The notes: generated by a model from the letters alone, not told the origin. 64,000 bases of DNA from Flavobacterium sp. KACC 22763 (GCF_028736155.1 NZ_CP117879.1:5084001-5148000); one strand, 5' to 3'; positions 34,922 through 42,987 are shown, numbered from the stretch's first letter. Made by a program: numbers and translations.

Positions 34922-35596
34922 ATGAACTACGGTAAAGAATTCAAAAAATTTGCTACAAAGCACCAAGGAGTAAACGCAATGTATTACGATAAAATCGTAG
35001 CTGCAATGACGCCAACAAACATGACTCCATATATTATTGAAGAGCGTCAGTTGAATATTTCTCAATTAGACGTTTTCTCAAGATTAATGATGGATAGAAT
35101 TATCTTTTTAGGAACTGGTATTGACGATCAGATTGCTAATATCGTTCAGGCTCAGTTGTTATTTTTAGAAAGCGCTGACGCTTCAAAAGATATTCAAATT
35201 TACTTAAACTCGCCAGGAGGAAGTGTTTATGCAGGTTTAGGAATTTATGATACCATGCAGTACATTAAACCAGATGTGGCAACAATCTGTACAGGAATGG
35301 CAGCTTCTATGGGAGCCGTTTTATTGTGTGCAGGAGCCGCAGGAAAACGTTCTGCATTGCCTCACTCAAGAGTAATGATTCACCAGCCATCTGGAGGAGC
35401 ACAAGGTGTTGCAACAGATATGGAAATCAATTTACGTGAGATGTTGAAATTAAAAGATGAATTATACAACATCATTTCTCACCATTCAGGTCAGCCTTTT
35501 GACAAAGTACACAAAGACAGTGAGCGTGATTATTGGATGATCGCTGACGAAGCTAAAGAGTACGGAATGATTGACGAAGTATTAAGAAGAGGATAA
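34922..35596 (+). CDS. clpP: ATP-dependent Clp protease proteolytic subunit
   Basis: 224 residues. The catalytic triad is Ser129 in TGMAASMGA, His154 in VMIHQPSGG and Asp203 in SERDYWM; spacing equals that of E. coli ClpP with an 18-residue shift. LNSPGGSV is the oxyanion loop. It forms the tetradecameric proteolytic chamber capped by ClpX. It follows tig and precedes clpX on the same strand but the gaps are long (328 and 192 bases) and contain repeats and a terminator, so the three genes may be expressed separately. Confidence 0.97.
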   Translation: MNYGKEFKKFATKHQGVNAMYYDKIVAAMTPTNMTPYIIEERQLNISQLDVFSRLMMDRIIFLGTGIDDQIANIVQAQLLFLESADASKDIQIYLNSPGGSVYAGLGIYDTMQYIKPDVATICTGMAASMGAVLLCAGAAGKRSALPHSRVMIHQPSGGAQGVATDMEINLREMLKLKDELYNIISHHSGQPFDKVHKDSERDYWMIADEAKEYGMIDEVLRRG

Positions 35597-35614
35597 TTTT
35601 TAAAGTTTAAATTG

Positions 35615-35684
35615 TTTCAAGTTTCAGGTTTCAAGTTCTGTAAATAACGTGCCAACTTGAAACCTGAAACTTGAAACTTGAAAC
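35615..35684. repeat. Iterated-word hairpin, TTTCAAGTTTCAGG family
   Basis: The left arm (35615-35637, TTTCAAGTTTCAGGTTTCAA and three bases) and right arm (35654-35676) are exact 23-base reverse complements. Each arm is a tandem of the 7-base word TTTCAAG/TTTCAGG, and the right arm continues with extra copies. A partial copy is at 34741-34758. No U tract follows. Confidence 0.85.
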
Positions 35685-35696
35685 AAAAAATAAAGA

Positions 35697-35780
35697 CTTA
35701 AGCTGCAAAGGATTAAGTTTTTAAGTTTTTATTAAATTAAAAAGCTTAGAAACTTAGTATCTTTGCAGCTTAGTAACTTA
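35697..35780. repeat. CTTAG-word inverted repeat with TATCTTTG box before clpX
   Basis: TTAAGCTGCAAAGGATTAAG pairs with CTTAGTATCTTTGCAGCTTA with a few mismatches. The right arm contains TATCTTTG (35758-35765), a match to the -7 consensus, 24 bases before the clpX ATG. There is no TTG at the -33 distance. Confidence 0.6.
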
Positions 35781-35788
35781 AATAAAGA

Positions 35789-37021
35789 ATGGCAAAAGTA
35801 GTATTAGAATGTTCGTTTTGTGGAAGAAAGAAGCCAGAAACTAATTTATTAATAGCTGGTATCAATGCACATATTTGTGATAAGTGTATTGAACAGGCAC
35901 ACGGAATTGTTTTAGAAGAATTAAAATCTAGCGGAAGCGCAAAACTAGTTGGGGACTTAATTTTAAAGAAACCAAAAGAAATTAGAGCTTTCCTAGATCA
36001 ATATGTTATTGGTCAAGATCAGACTAAAAAAGTGATGTCGGTTGCGGTTTATAATCACTACAAACGTTTAATGCAACAGCAATTAGACGATGAAGTGGAG
36101 ATTGAAAAAAGCAACATCATTATGGTGGGTCAGACGGGAACTGGAAAAACATTAGTAGCAAAAACTATTGCTAAAATGTTAGATGTTCCTTTGGCTATTG
36201 TTGATGCTACAGTATTGACCGAAGCAGGTTATGTTGGAGAAGACGTTGAAAGTATTTTGACTCGTTTGCTTCAGGCTGCAGATTATGATGTAGCAAAAGC
36301 AGAAAGAGGAATCGTATTTATTGATGAGATTGATAAAATTGCCCGTAAGAGCGATAATCCATCAATAACTCGTGACGTTTCTGGAGAAGGTGTTCAGCAG
36401 GCATTATTAAAATTGTTGGAAGGAACAGTTGTAAACGTACCGCCAAAAGGAGGACGTAAACACCCAGACCAAAAATTTGTTGAGGTAAATACTCAAAATA
36501 TCTTATTTATTGCTGGTGGAGCTTTTGATGGAGTGGAGCGTATTATTTCAAAACGTTTAAACCGTCAGGCAGTTGGTTATTCAACTTCTAAAAACACTGA
36601 CAATATCGACAAAGACAATTTATTGCAATATATCATTCCAAAAGACATTAAAGACTTTGGTTTGATTCCTGAGATTATTGGACGTTTACCAGTTTTAACG
36701 CATATGGATCCTTTGGATAAAGCAACGCTTCGTGCCATTTTAACACAGCCTAAAAATGCGTTGATCAAACAATATCAGAAACTATTCTTAATGGATGATG
36801 TTGAGTTTACAATTACGGATGAAGCTTTAGATTTTATTGTAGATAAAGCTTTAGAATATAAGTTAGGTGCTCGTGGATTACGTTCTTTATGCGAAGCTAT
36901 CTTGACAGATGCGATGTATGAATTGCCAACATCAGACGATATTAGTTTGACAATCGATAAAGAGTATGCAGAACATACGTTAAGTAAAAACTTATTGAAA
37001 CGTATGGAAATTGCTTCTTAA
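35789..37021 (+). CDS. clpX: ATP-dependent Clp protease ATP-binding subunit ClpX
   Basis: 410 residues. An N-terminal zinc-binding domain has Cys8, Cys11, Cys30 and Cys33. The AAA+ module has Walker A GQTGTGKT, Walker [11 protein letters not shown], the pore motif GYVGEDVE and a sensor-2 region (KLGARGLRS). It unfolds tagged proteins and feeds them into ClpP. All motifs are intact and the length is standard. Confidence 0.98.
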   Translation: MAKVVLECSFCGRKKPETNLLIAGINAHICDKCIEQAHGIVLEELKSSGSAKLVGDLILKKPKEIRAFLDQYVIGQDQTKKVMSVAVYNHYKRLMQQQLDDEVEIEKSNIIMVGQTGTGKTLVAKTIAKMLDVPLAIVDATVLTEAGYVGEDVESILTRLLQAADYDVAKAERGIVFIDEIDKIARKSDNPSITRDVSGEGVQQALLKLLEGTVVNVPPKGGRKHPDQKFVEVNTQNILFIAGGAFDGVERIISKRLNRQAVGYSTSKNTDNIDKDNLLQYIIPKDIKDFGLIPEIIGRLPVLTHMDPLDKATLRAILTQPKNALIKQYQKLFLMDDVEFTITDEALDFIVDKALEYKLGARGLRSLCEAILTDAMYELPTSDDISLTIDKEYAEHTLSKNLLKRMEIAS

Positions 37022-37068
37022 AGTTAAGATAACTTTGTTAAAGTTTTGAATTTTAATAAAATCAATAA

Positions 37069-37106
37069 AAAGACCTGTTCATTTATTTGAACAGGTCTTT
37101 TTTTTT
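37069..37106 (+). terminator. Rho-independent terminator of clpX
   Basis: AAAGACCTGTTC and GAACAGGTCTTT form a 12-bp stem with an 8-base loop, followed by a run of T. It lies about 48 bases after the clpX stop. Confidence 0.95.
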
Positions 37107-37160
37107 ATACTTTTTTTAAACCCTATTTTCGTTTGTGCTTTTGAGTAGATCGTTAATGTG

Positions 37161-37247
37161 ATGAGAATGTTTTTTATAATTTGTCTGGCATTTGTTTTTT
37201 CTTGTAATAAGGAAAAAAAAGAAACAACTGTTTCTGAAAACCAATAA
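37161..37247 (+). CDS. Possible tiny lipoprotein (28 residues)
   Basis: A short frame after the clpX terminator reads MRMFFIICLAFVFSCNKEKK then ETTVSENQ. It has a charged N-terminus, a hydrophobic stretch and a lipobox-like VFSC, leaving a mature peptide of only 14 residues. Such mini-lipoproteins are easily missed by gene finders. The strongest support is the compact signal-peptide layout; against it, no good promoter is visible and such a layout can arise by chance in AT-rich DNA. It could also be a leftover 5' end of a longer lipoprotein gene. Confidence 0.4.
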   Translation: MRMFFIICLAFVFSCNKEKKETTVSENQ

Positions 37248-37298
37248 AAAACCTAATGCGGATTATAAAAACATAAATACAATAACTAGCTAAAAGGA

Positions 37299-37772
37299 TT
37301 ATTTTGTAATAGTAAAATAAGTAGGACTAGTAATTGCTTGATCGTTAAACCAAACATTTTTTTTGCTAATAGAATTTTTTGTTCTAGAATATTCAACCTT
37401 TACGATGTCTTTTTCATTTTCATTCCATTGAATATATGTTTCAGGGAATTTTTCTCCCTCATCATAATTTAAGAAAACCCTAATTACATATCGATCTGAA
37501 TTTTGATAAATAGTGAAGAAATTTGGGTAATCTAAGTTTCCTTTATATTGAGGAACCAATTTTCCGTCTAATAAAAAAAGTATTTTTATTTTACTTCGGT
37601 CATAACTGTCAGGATTGTTCGGATTTAATAAATCTTCGTTTTTAGAATTAACAATGCTGAAGTCTACAAAGGCATCAAGGCTAAATCCATCAATAGATTC
37701 TTCTTTAAAAGGATTTGAATCACAGCTAACTGAAAATAAAGTAATTAATAAAATTCCGAAAATTCTTTTCAT
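37299..37772 (-). CDS. Hypothetical lipoprotein of 157 residues
   Basis: The signal peptide ends at LFSVSCDSNPF (Cys17). The mature domain appears beta-rich, with DAFVDFSIVNSKNEDLLNP at its start and YIQWNENEKDIVKVEYSR near the end. I do not recognise the family; small single-domain lipoproteins like this are common in Flavobacteria. It lies downstream of the GlxA-type regulator gene on the same strand (58 bases apart) but no functional link is evident. No clear terminator follows. Confidence 0.7.
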   Translation of the reverse strand: MKRIFGILLITLFSVSCDSNPFKEESIDGFSLDAFVDFSIVNSKNEDLLNPNNPDSYDRSKIKILFLLDGKLVPQYKGNLDYPNFFTIYQNSDRYVIRVFLNYDEGEKFPETYIQWNENEKDIVKVEYSRTKNSISKKNVWFNDQAITSPTYFTITK

Positions 37773-37830
37773 GTTTTTAAAATTTAGAAACCGAAGCTAA
37801 AAATAAGAAAAATAGTTATAAAAAAAACAT

Positions 37831-38796
37831 TTATTGCACTCTAAATTTTTCGCGATATTCAATAGGTTTCATGCCGACCATTTTATAAAACACTTTTCTG
37901 AAAGCTTTTGGGTCATTATAGCCTGTTTTCTCGATGATTTCTGAAATGGAAAGCTGGGTTTGCTCTAGGTATTTCTTCGAACTTTCGACTCTTATATTTT
38001 GCAAATATTCTATCGGAGGAATTCCTGTCACTTGTTTAAAACGGCGTGTCATGTTTCTGGTACTTGTCGGAATATCTTTTGTGATTTCTTCCAGTTTTTC
38101 GATGGAATGGTATTGATTCTCAATTTTTTGCTGTAACATGGCTACCAAAGAATCATTGTGCAAATGGTTGGGTCTAAAAGTGCTGAAATAGCTTTGTTTG
38201 TATCTGTTCAGGTCGATTGAGAATATTTTGGCAATTTTAACTGCCATCTCATTACCGCAGAATTTCTGAACCAAAAGAATCAGTAAGTGAAAAGTTGAGG
38301 TAGATCCTCCACTAGTGTATAAACTCCCGTCTGCAGTCAAAGTTTCTTCTGGTTTTAATTTTACCATCGGAAAAGCTTTGGTAAATGCGCTGCAGGCATC
38401 AACATGTGTAGTGGCCAATTTTTCATTCAGTAAACCAGAAGCGGCAAACAAGAAAGCTCCCGTGCAAAAACTGGCTAATTCGGCTCCAGCTTTATGCTGT
38501 TTTTGCAACCACGGAATAAAACTTTTATTCTTTTTAATCATCTCGCTCATATTATCTGTCGTAAAAGCGGGAATTAAAATTAAGTCTAGAATACTATCTG
38601 AAGTTTCAATTGCGTTGCTTTTATATCCAAATAAATTTCCTTGATCGTTTTGCTCTTGCGACTGAAAAATCATAATTTCAAATGGTTTTTCGGTTCCAGG
38701 AGTAAGTTTATTGGTAGTTTCGAATACCTCTAATATTGCCGCGATGCTCAGTAATTTATAATCGTGAGGTATGATTAAGCCTAGTTTCGTGCTCAT
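37831..38796 (-). CDS. GlxA-type AraC-family transcriptional regulator
   Basis: 321 residues. The N-terminal half (about 5-190) is a DJ-1/PfpI-like domain with the nucleophile-elbow-like ELASFCTGAF; the C-terminal half (about 215-320) is an AraC DNA-binding domain with two helix-turn-helix motifs (STRNMTRRFKQVTGIPPIEY; ISEIIEKTGYNDPKAFRKVF). GlxA-type regulators usually respond to small metabolites and activate neighbouring catabolic genes. It is divergent from the VOC/SRPBCC cluster, which makes that cluster the likely target. The 141-base divergent gap holds a TAAATTTG box for the cluster. Confidence 0.93.
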   Translation of the reverse strand: MSTKLGLIIPHDYKLLSIAAILEVFETTNKLTPGTEKPFEIMIFQSQEQNDQGNLFGYKSNAIETSDSILDLILIPAFTTDNMSEMIKKNKSFIPWLQKQHKAGAELASFCTGAFLFAASGLLNEKLATTHVDACSAFTKAFPMVKLKPEETLTADGSLYTSGGSTSTFHLLILLVQKFCGNEMAVKIAKIFSIDLNRYKQSYFSTFRPNHLHNDSLVAMLQQKIENQYHSIEKLEEITKDIPTSTRNMTRRFKQVTGIPPIEYLQNIRVESSKKYLEQTQLSISEIIEKTGYNDPKAFRKVFYKMVGMKPIEYREKFRVQ

Positions 38797-38902
38797 GATA
38801 TTTTGGTTTTTTGAAGTTTCAATATCTTACAAAAATAAGTAAAATGTCTTAAATGCCCCTAAAAATGACTTTTATTGGCATTTTTAAGTAATCTTAAAAA
38901 AT

Positions 38903-38910
38903 TAAATTTG
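38903..38910 (+). promoter_or_regulatory. -7 box TAAATTTG for the VOC/SRPBCC cluster
   Basis: TAAATTTG lies 27 bases before the ATG at 38938. The TTG at 38875-38877 is 25 bases upstream, somewhat far, which would fit a promoter needing an activator. Confidence 0.4.
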
Positions 38911-38937
38911 TTTTAATTAATTCGTAATTTTATAAAG

Positions 38938-39348
38938 ATGAAAACAAAAATCTTCTTAAATCTTGCTGTAAAAGATTTAAACAGGGCAGTGTCTTTTTAT
39001 AACGGACTTGGTTTTTCGACCAATCCAAAATTCACAAATGAAAAAGGAGCTTGTTTGGTTATTGATGAAAATATATTTGTGATGATTTTGGTAGAAGAGT
39101 TTTATCAAACCTTTACCAAAAAACAAATTTGTGATTCAACAACAACTAGTGAAGCTATTATTGCTATTTCTGTAGACACTCGAGAGCAGGTTGATGAAAT
39201 GATGGAAAAAGCCATCAAATCAGGTGGAACAGATTATAACCAGACAAATGATTATGGCTGGATGTATCAAAGAACTTTTTTGGATGTTGACGGGCATCAT
39301 TGGGAAGTTTTCTTTATGGATGAAAGTCAGATTCCAGAAAATATGTAA
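38938..39348 (+). CDS. VOC-family (glyoxalase/bleomycin-resistance fold) protein, copy 1
   Basis: 136 residues. The vicinal-oxygen-chelate fold is indicated by NLAVKDLNRAVSFYNGLGF at the start and RTFLDVDGHHWEVFFMD at the end, two beta-alpha-beta-beta-beta modules. The family includes metal-dependent isomerases, dioxygenases and antibiotic-binding proteins. It resembles the gene at 39922 along its whole length (both end DxDGHxWxVxFMD), so these are paralogues. It is the first gene of a cluster in which VOC and SRPBCC genes alternate. The substrate is unknown. Confidence 0.88.
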   Translation: MKTKIFLNLAVKDLNRAVSFYNGLGFSTNPKFTNEKGACLVIDENIFVMILVEEFYQTFTKKQICDSTTTSEAIIAISVDTREQVDEMMEKAIKSGGTDYNQTNDYGWMYQRTFLDVDGHHWEVFFMDESQIPENM

Positions 39349-39397
39349 TAATTAATACGAAACAGATCAAACAAAAGAATATTAAAAAACTATAAAA

Positions 39398-39802
39398 ATG
39401 ATAACAATTAAAAACACCGTGAATGCATCTCTTGACAAAGTTTGGAACTTTTGGAATACTCCGGAACATATTACAAAATGGAGTTTTGCTTCTCCTGATT
39501 GGCACACACCTTACGCAGAAGCTGATTTGAGAGAAGGAGGGAAATTCAAATCGACTATGGCGGCAAAAGACGGAAGTATGAGTTTTGATTTTGGAGGTGA
39601 ATTTACTCTTGTAAAACCAAACGAAGCGCTTTCGTATGTTATGGGAGATGGAAGAAAAGTCGAAATTACTTTTACAAAAACAGCAGACGGTGTTGAGATA
39701 ATTGAAAGTTTTGACCCAGAAACACAAAACCCAGAAGAAATGCAGCGTGCTGGCTGGCAGGCAATTCTAGATAATTTTAAAAGTTACGTTGAAGCTAATT
39801 AA
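39398..39802 (+). CDS. SRPBCC-family (AHSA1-like) protein, copy 1
   Basis: 134 residues. The helix-grip fold is indicated by IKNTVNASLDKVWNFWNTPE, WSFASPDWHTP, and the closing helix AGWQAILDNFKSYVE. Members of the AHSA1/START-like group bind hydrophobic ligands in a deep pocket. It lies 49 bases after the first VOC gene. Together with the second VOC-SRPBCC pair downstream it looks like a duplicated two-gene module. Function is unknown. Confidence 0.87.
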   Translation: MITIKNTVNASLDKVWNFWNTPEHITKWSFASPDWHTPYAEADLREGGKFKSTMAAKDGSMSFDFGGEFTLVKPNEALSYVMGDGRKVEITFTKTADGVEIIESFDPETQNPEEMQRAGWQAILDNFKSYVEAN

Positions 39803-39921
39803 TTTTAGGTTCACAGGCTCAAAGTAACAAAGGTTCAAAGATTACAAACTTAAATTTGCTTATATCTCTTATATGGTTTAAAAAGAAATAAATATCTAAC
39901 CCCAACAAAAAAAAACAAAAA

Positions 39922-40332
39922 ATGACAAAACAAATATGGTTGAATCTTCCTGTAAAGGATGTGGCAAAAGCGAAAGACTTTTTCTGGAAAATTGGTTTTT
40001 CGTTTAATGAACAGCATGATACGCCAAGTTCGACGTGCATGATTGTAGGTGAAGGACATTTTGTAATAATGCTTTTTGAAGAAATGCTTTTTTCAAGTTT
40101 TTCTCAAAACAGTATTACCGATACGAAATCAAGTTCAGAAGTCTTGATTTCGATCGACGCAGAAAGTAGGGAAGAAGTTGATGAATTAGCTGAAAAAGTC
40201 AAAGAAGCCGGCGGAAACGTTTTTGCTCCTCCAGCCGAAAGTCAGGGCTGGATGTACGGTTGCGGTTTTACCGATTTGGACGGTCATCGTTGGAATGTTT
40301 TATTTATGGATTTTAGTAAATTACCAGATTAA
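39922..40332 (+). CDS. VOC-family protein, copy 2
   Basis: 136 residues. Start IWLNLPVKDVAKAKDFFWKI and end CGFTDLDGHRWNVLFMD place it in the VOC fold, in the same subgroup as the gene at 38938. It is followed after one base by the second SRPBCC gene, which indicates translational coupling. Substrate and metal use are unknown. Confidence 0.88.
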   Translation: MTKQIWLNLPVKDVAKAKDFFWKIGFSFNEQHDTPSSTCMIVGEGHFVIMLFEEMLFSSFSQNSITDTKSSSEVLISIDAESREEVDELAEKVKEAGGNVFAPPAESQGWMYGCGFTDLDGHRWNVLFMDFSKLPD

Positions 40333-40333
40333 G

Positions 40334-40771
40334 ATGGAAAAATTAGTGTTTAATATTGAGATAAAGGCTTCTAAAGAAAAAATTTGGAAAGTCTTATGGG
40401 ATGATGAAACTTACAGAAAGTGGACAAGCGCTTTTTGCGAAGGAAGTTATGCAGAATCGAATTGGAACGAAGGAGATAAAATTTATTTTTTAGGTCCTGG
40501 CGGAGCAGGAATGAATAGTCTTATTGAGACTAAAATGCCGAACGAATATATGGCTTTTAAGCATCTTGGTGAAATCAAAGATTTTAAAGAAGTGCCACCA
40601 AATGCGGAAACGGAAAAATGGAGTGGTGCATTGGAAACTTATAAACTAACTCAAAAAGGAGATGCTGTAAATCTTCATGTTGAGGTAGATGTAATCGAAA
40701 AACATATTGATTATTTCAAAGACGCTTTTCCAAAAGCGGTGGAATTGATTAAAGAATTGTCTGAGAAGTAA
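40334..40771 (+). CDS. SRPBCC-family (AHSA1-like) protein, copy 2
   Basis: 145 residues from the ATG at 40334 (MEKLVFNIEIKASKEKIWKV), one base after the VOC stop. An upstream in-frame ATG would add 37 residues that overlap the VOC gene in another frame and look unlike the family, so it was not used. The fold is supported by KIWKVLWDDETYRKWTSAF and by the C-terminal helix DYFKDAFPKAVELIKELSE. It is a distant paralogue of the gene at 39398. Confidence 0.87.
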   Translation: MEKLVFNIEIKASKEKIWKVLWDDETYRKWTSAFCEGSYAESNWNEGDKIYFLGPGGAGMNSLIETKMPNEYMAFKHLGEIKDFKEVPPNAETEKWSGALETYKLTQKGDAVNLHVEVDVIEKHIDYFKDAFPKAVELIKELSEK

Positions 40772-40842
40772 AAGCAAGAGAATAGAAGAAAGAAGAGCAA
40801 CTAATAATTTAAAATTTATAATTAACAATTAAAAAAAATATC

Positions 40843-41280
40843 ATGGCAACAGTAAATCCTTATTTATTATTTAATGGAAATTGCGAACAAGCATTTCTAT
40901 TTTACAAATCCGTTTTTGGAGGTGAATTTCCATATATTGGAAAATTTAAAGACATGCCAAAAGAAGAAGGATGTGATCAAGTTTCTGAAGCAGACGCTGA
41001 AAGAATAATGCACGTTTCCCTTCCAATTGGAGATACTATTTTAATGGGAAGTGATAGTTCGACAAGATTTGGCGATTTGCCTATTGGAGAAAACTTTTCC
41101 GTTTCTATTAATACAGAAAGCACAGAAGAGGCAGATAGAATTTTTAACGGACTTTCTGCAGGAGGAAAAGTAGAAATGCCAATGAACAAAACTTTCTGGG
41201 GAGCTTATTTCGGAATGTTTAAAGACAAATTTGGAATCAATTGGATGGTAAATTTTGACGAAAACATGAACAAGAAATAA
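40843..41280 (+). CDS. PhnB-like VOC-family protein
   Basis: 145 residues. NPYLLFNGNCEQAFLFYKSV, DTILMGSDS and FWGAYFGMFKDKFGINWMVN are typical of the PhnB/3-demethylubiquinone-methyltransferase-like branch of the VOC superfamily. This differs from the two other VOC genes here. Family members are metal-binding proteins of mostly unknown role. It ends the alternating VOC/SRPBCC cluster. Confidence 0.9.
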   Translation: MATVNPYLLFNGNCEQAFLFYKSVFGGEFPYIGKFKDMPKEEGCDQVSEADAERIMHVSLPIGDTILMGSDSSTRFGDLPIGENFSVSINTESTEEADRIFNGLSAGGKVEMPMNKTFWGAYFGMFKDKFGINWMVNFDENMNKK

Positions 41281-41300
41281 CATAAAAGTTATGTTATTTT
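41275..41300 (+). terminator. AT-rich hairpin overlapping the PhnB-like stop
   Basis: AAATAACAT and ATGTTATTT form a 9-bp stem with a 7-base loop and a few following T. The stem is AT-rich, so it is weak; a stronger terminator follows at 41331. Confidence 0.35.
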
Positions 41301-41330
41301 AATAATAAAACAGAAATGTTAAATTACTCG

Positions 41331-41357
41331 AAAAAGCACATGGAAATGTGCTTTTTT
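41331..41357 (+). terminator. Rho-independent terminator of the VOC/SRPBCC cluster
   Basis: AAAAAGCACAT and ATGTGCTTTTTT form an 11-bp stem around GGAA with a trailing T run. Confidence 0.85.
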
Positions 41358-41436
41358 GTTTCAAAAAAACAATGATTATTCTTTTTTATCAACAAGAGAT
41401 TGCCGATTTTTGTCGCTTCATAATCAAGAAAGAAAA

Positions 41437-42666
41437 ATGGCAGCAGAAGATAAAGAAATTATTTTATTAAAAGTTTCTGGACACGATAAAATTGGAGTTA
41501 CAGCAGGTTTAACAGCTGTATTAGCAACGTACGACGCTAATATTTTAGATATCGGGCAAGCTGATATACATGATACACTTTCCTTAGGAATTTTGTTCGA
41601 AATTGCTGCAGGTTCTTCTTCAGCGCCCGTTTTAAAAGATCTTTTGTTCAAAGCATACGAATTGGAAATCAAAGTAAAATTTATTCCGATTTCTATCGAA
41701 GATTACGAAACTTGGGTAAAATCACAATCAAAACAGCGTTATATCATCAATATTTTGGGAGAAAAACTGGCAGCATCACAATTGTCTGCAGTGACCCAAA
41801 TATTGTCAGATCAGAATTTAAATATTGATTCTATTATCCGATTAACAGGAAGAACTTCTATTGTAGAAAAAGAAGAATATCCACGTTCTTGTATTCAATT
41901 GTCTGTTACAGGCGAAATTGTCGACAAGATTACCATGACAGCTAGTTTTATGGAAATTTCCAGAACGCTCAACGTTGATATCTCTTTCCAGGAAGATAAT
42001 ATTTACAGAAGAAACCGCCGTTTGGTTTGCTTTGATATGGATTCGACTTTAATTCAAACTGAAGTAATCGATGAATTGGCAGAATTGAATGGGGTAGGAG
42101 ATCAAGTTCGTGCCATTACAGAATCGGCTATGAATGGTGAAATTGATTTCAACGAAAGTTTCAAAAAGCGTATGGCTCTTTTGGAAGGTTTAAGCGAAGA
42201 AGTGTTGCAAAACGTTGCGATTAATTTGCCAATCACGCAAGGCGCACATCGTTTGATGAAAGCTTTAAAATATTATGGTTATAAAACCGCAATTCTTTCA
42301 GGAGGATTTACTTATTTCGGAGAATATCTTCAAAAAGAATTAGGAATTGACTATGTTCATGCCAATCAATTGGAAATAAAAGATGGTAAACTAACCGGTA
42401 AATATATCGGCGATATCGTAGACGGTCAGAAAAAAGCAGAATATCTAAAAGCAATCGCCGAAAAAGAAGGAATTCACATTAACCAAACTATTGCGGTTGG
42501 AGACGGAGCAAACGATTTGCCAATGCTAAACTTAGCAGGTCTTGGAATCGCTTTCCATGCCAAACCAAAAGTAAAAGAAAGTGCTTCAACTTCAATTTCA
42601 AGTTTAGGTCTTGACGGTGTTTTATACTTATTAGGATACCACGATAGATATATCGATATGATGTAG
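41437..42666 (+). CDS. serB: Phosphoserine phosphatase with N-terminal ACT domains
   Basis: 409 residues from the ATG at 41437 (MAAEDKEIILLKVSGHDKIG). A longer reading would begin inside the preceding terminator and was rejected. Two ACT-type domains (about 5-85 and 95-185) precede a HAD phosphatase domain with the catalytic pair Asp200 and Asp202 in FDMDSTL, AILSGGFTYF and GDGANDLPML. The enzyme performs the last step of serine synthesis. The ACT domains likely sense serine. The architecture and length match actinobacterial and Bacteroidota SerB. Confidence 0.95.
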   Translation: MAAEDKEIILLKVSGHDKIGVTAGLTAVLATYDANILDIGQADIHDTLSLGILFEIAAGSSSAPVLKDLLFKAYELEIKVKFIPISIEDYETWVKSQSKQRYIINILGEKLAASQLSAVTQILSDQNLNIDSIIRLTGRTSIVEKEEYPRSCIQLSVTGEIVDKITMTASFMEISRTLNVDISFQEDNIYRRNRRLVCFDMDSTLIQTEVIDELAELNGVGDQVRAITESAMNGEIDFNESFKKRMALLEGLSEEVLQNVAINLPITQGAHRLMKALKYYGYKTAILSGGFTYFGEYLQKELGIDYVHANQLEIKDGKLTGKYIGDIVDGQKKAEYLKAIAEKEGIHINQTIAVGDGANDLPMLNLAGLGIAFHAKPKVKESASTSISSLGLDGVLYLLGYHDRYIDMM

Positions 42667-42669
42667 TAA

Positions 42670-42755
42670 TTGTCATCCTGAGTGAAGTAGAAGGAGTCAA
42701 CCCAATTTTTGTCATCCCGAGGAACGAGGGATCTCCGCAAGTAGCTCGACAATCA
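42670..42755. repeat. REP-like composite (GTCATCCTGAG and GTCATCCCGAGGAACGAG words)
   Basis: GTCATCCTGAGTGAAGTAGA is related to the palindrome at 4339-4402. It is followed by GTCATCCCGAGGAACGAGGG, then ATCTCCGCAAGTAGCTCGAC. Two half-elements lie side by side in the same direction and do not form a clean palindrome. Confidence 0.65.
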
Positions 42756-42770
42756 AAATAAAAAAAAACA

Positions 42771-42807
42771 AACCTCAGTCTTTTTTAATAAAGAGCTGAG
42801 GTTTTTT
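42771..42807 (+). terminator. Rho-independent terminator of serB
   Basis: AACCTCAG and CTGAGGTT form an 8-bp stem with an AT-rich loop, followed by TTTTTA. Confidence 0.75.
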
Positions 42808-42811
42808 ATTT

Positions 42812-42915
42812 GGGCATGCCCCGCCAGAAAAAGGCGGGTCGGGCTATCCGCTGCAATCTTTTTATTTTTAAAGAAAAAATAAAAAGGATTTCCACTTCTA
42901 TCCCTCATGCGGGTT
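42812..42915. repeat. GC-rich structured element (GGGCATGCCCCGCC ... CCCTCATGCGGG)
   Basis: CCCGCC and GGCGGG form a short stem; GGGCTATCCGCTGCAATC follows; ATCTTTTTATTTTT pairs with AAAAAATAAAAAGGAT; and CATGCGGG closes. Its GC content contrasts with the surrounding sequence. I recall similar sequences scattered in Flavobacterium genomes, but this cannot be confirmed here. Confidence 0.55.
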
Positions 42916-42987
42916 TAGTGGAATTATCGTGTGTAATAAGTTTAACTTAGTGTCTTAATTTGTTATAATTCTGCTATTTAAAGGATA

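Noticed and set aside
39314..39727. 137-codon minus-strand frame over the first SRPBCC gene
   Set aside because: It overlaps a clear family gene and has a Phe/Cys-rich, shadow-like composition.
40223..40333. N-terminal extension of the second SRPBCC protein
   Set aside because: It overlaps the VOC gene in another frame and does not resemble SRPBCC proteins; the ATG at 40334 fits the fold.
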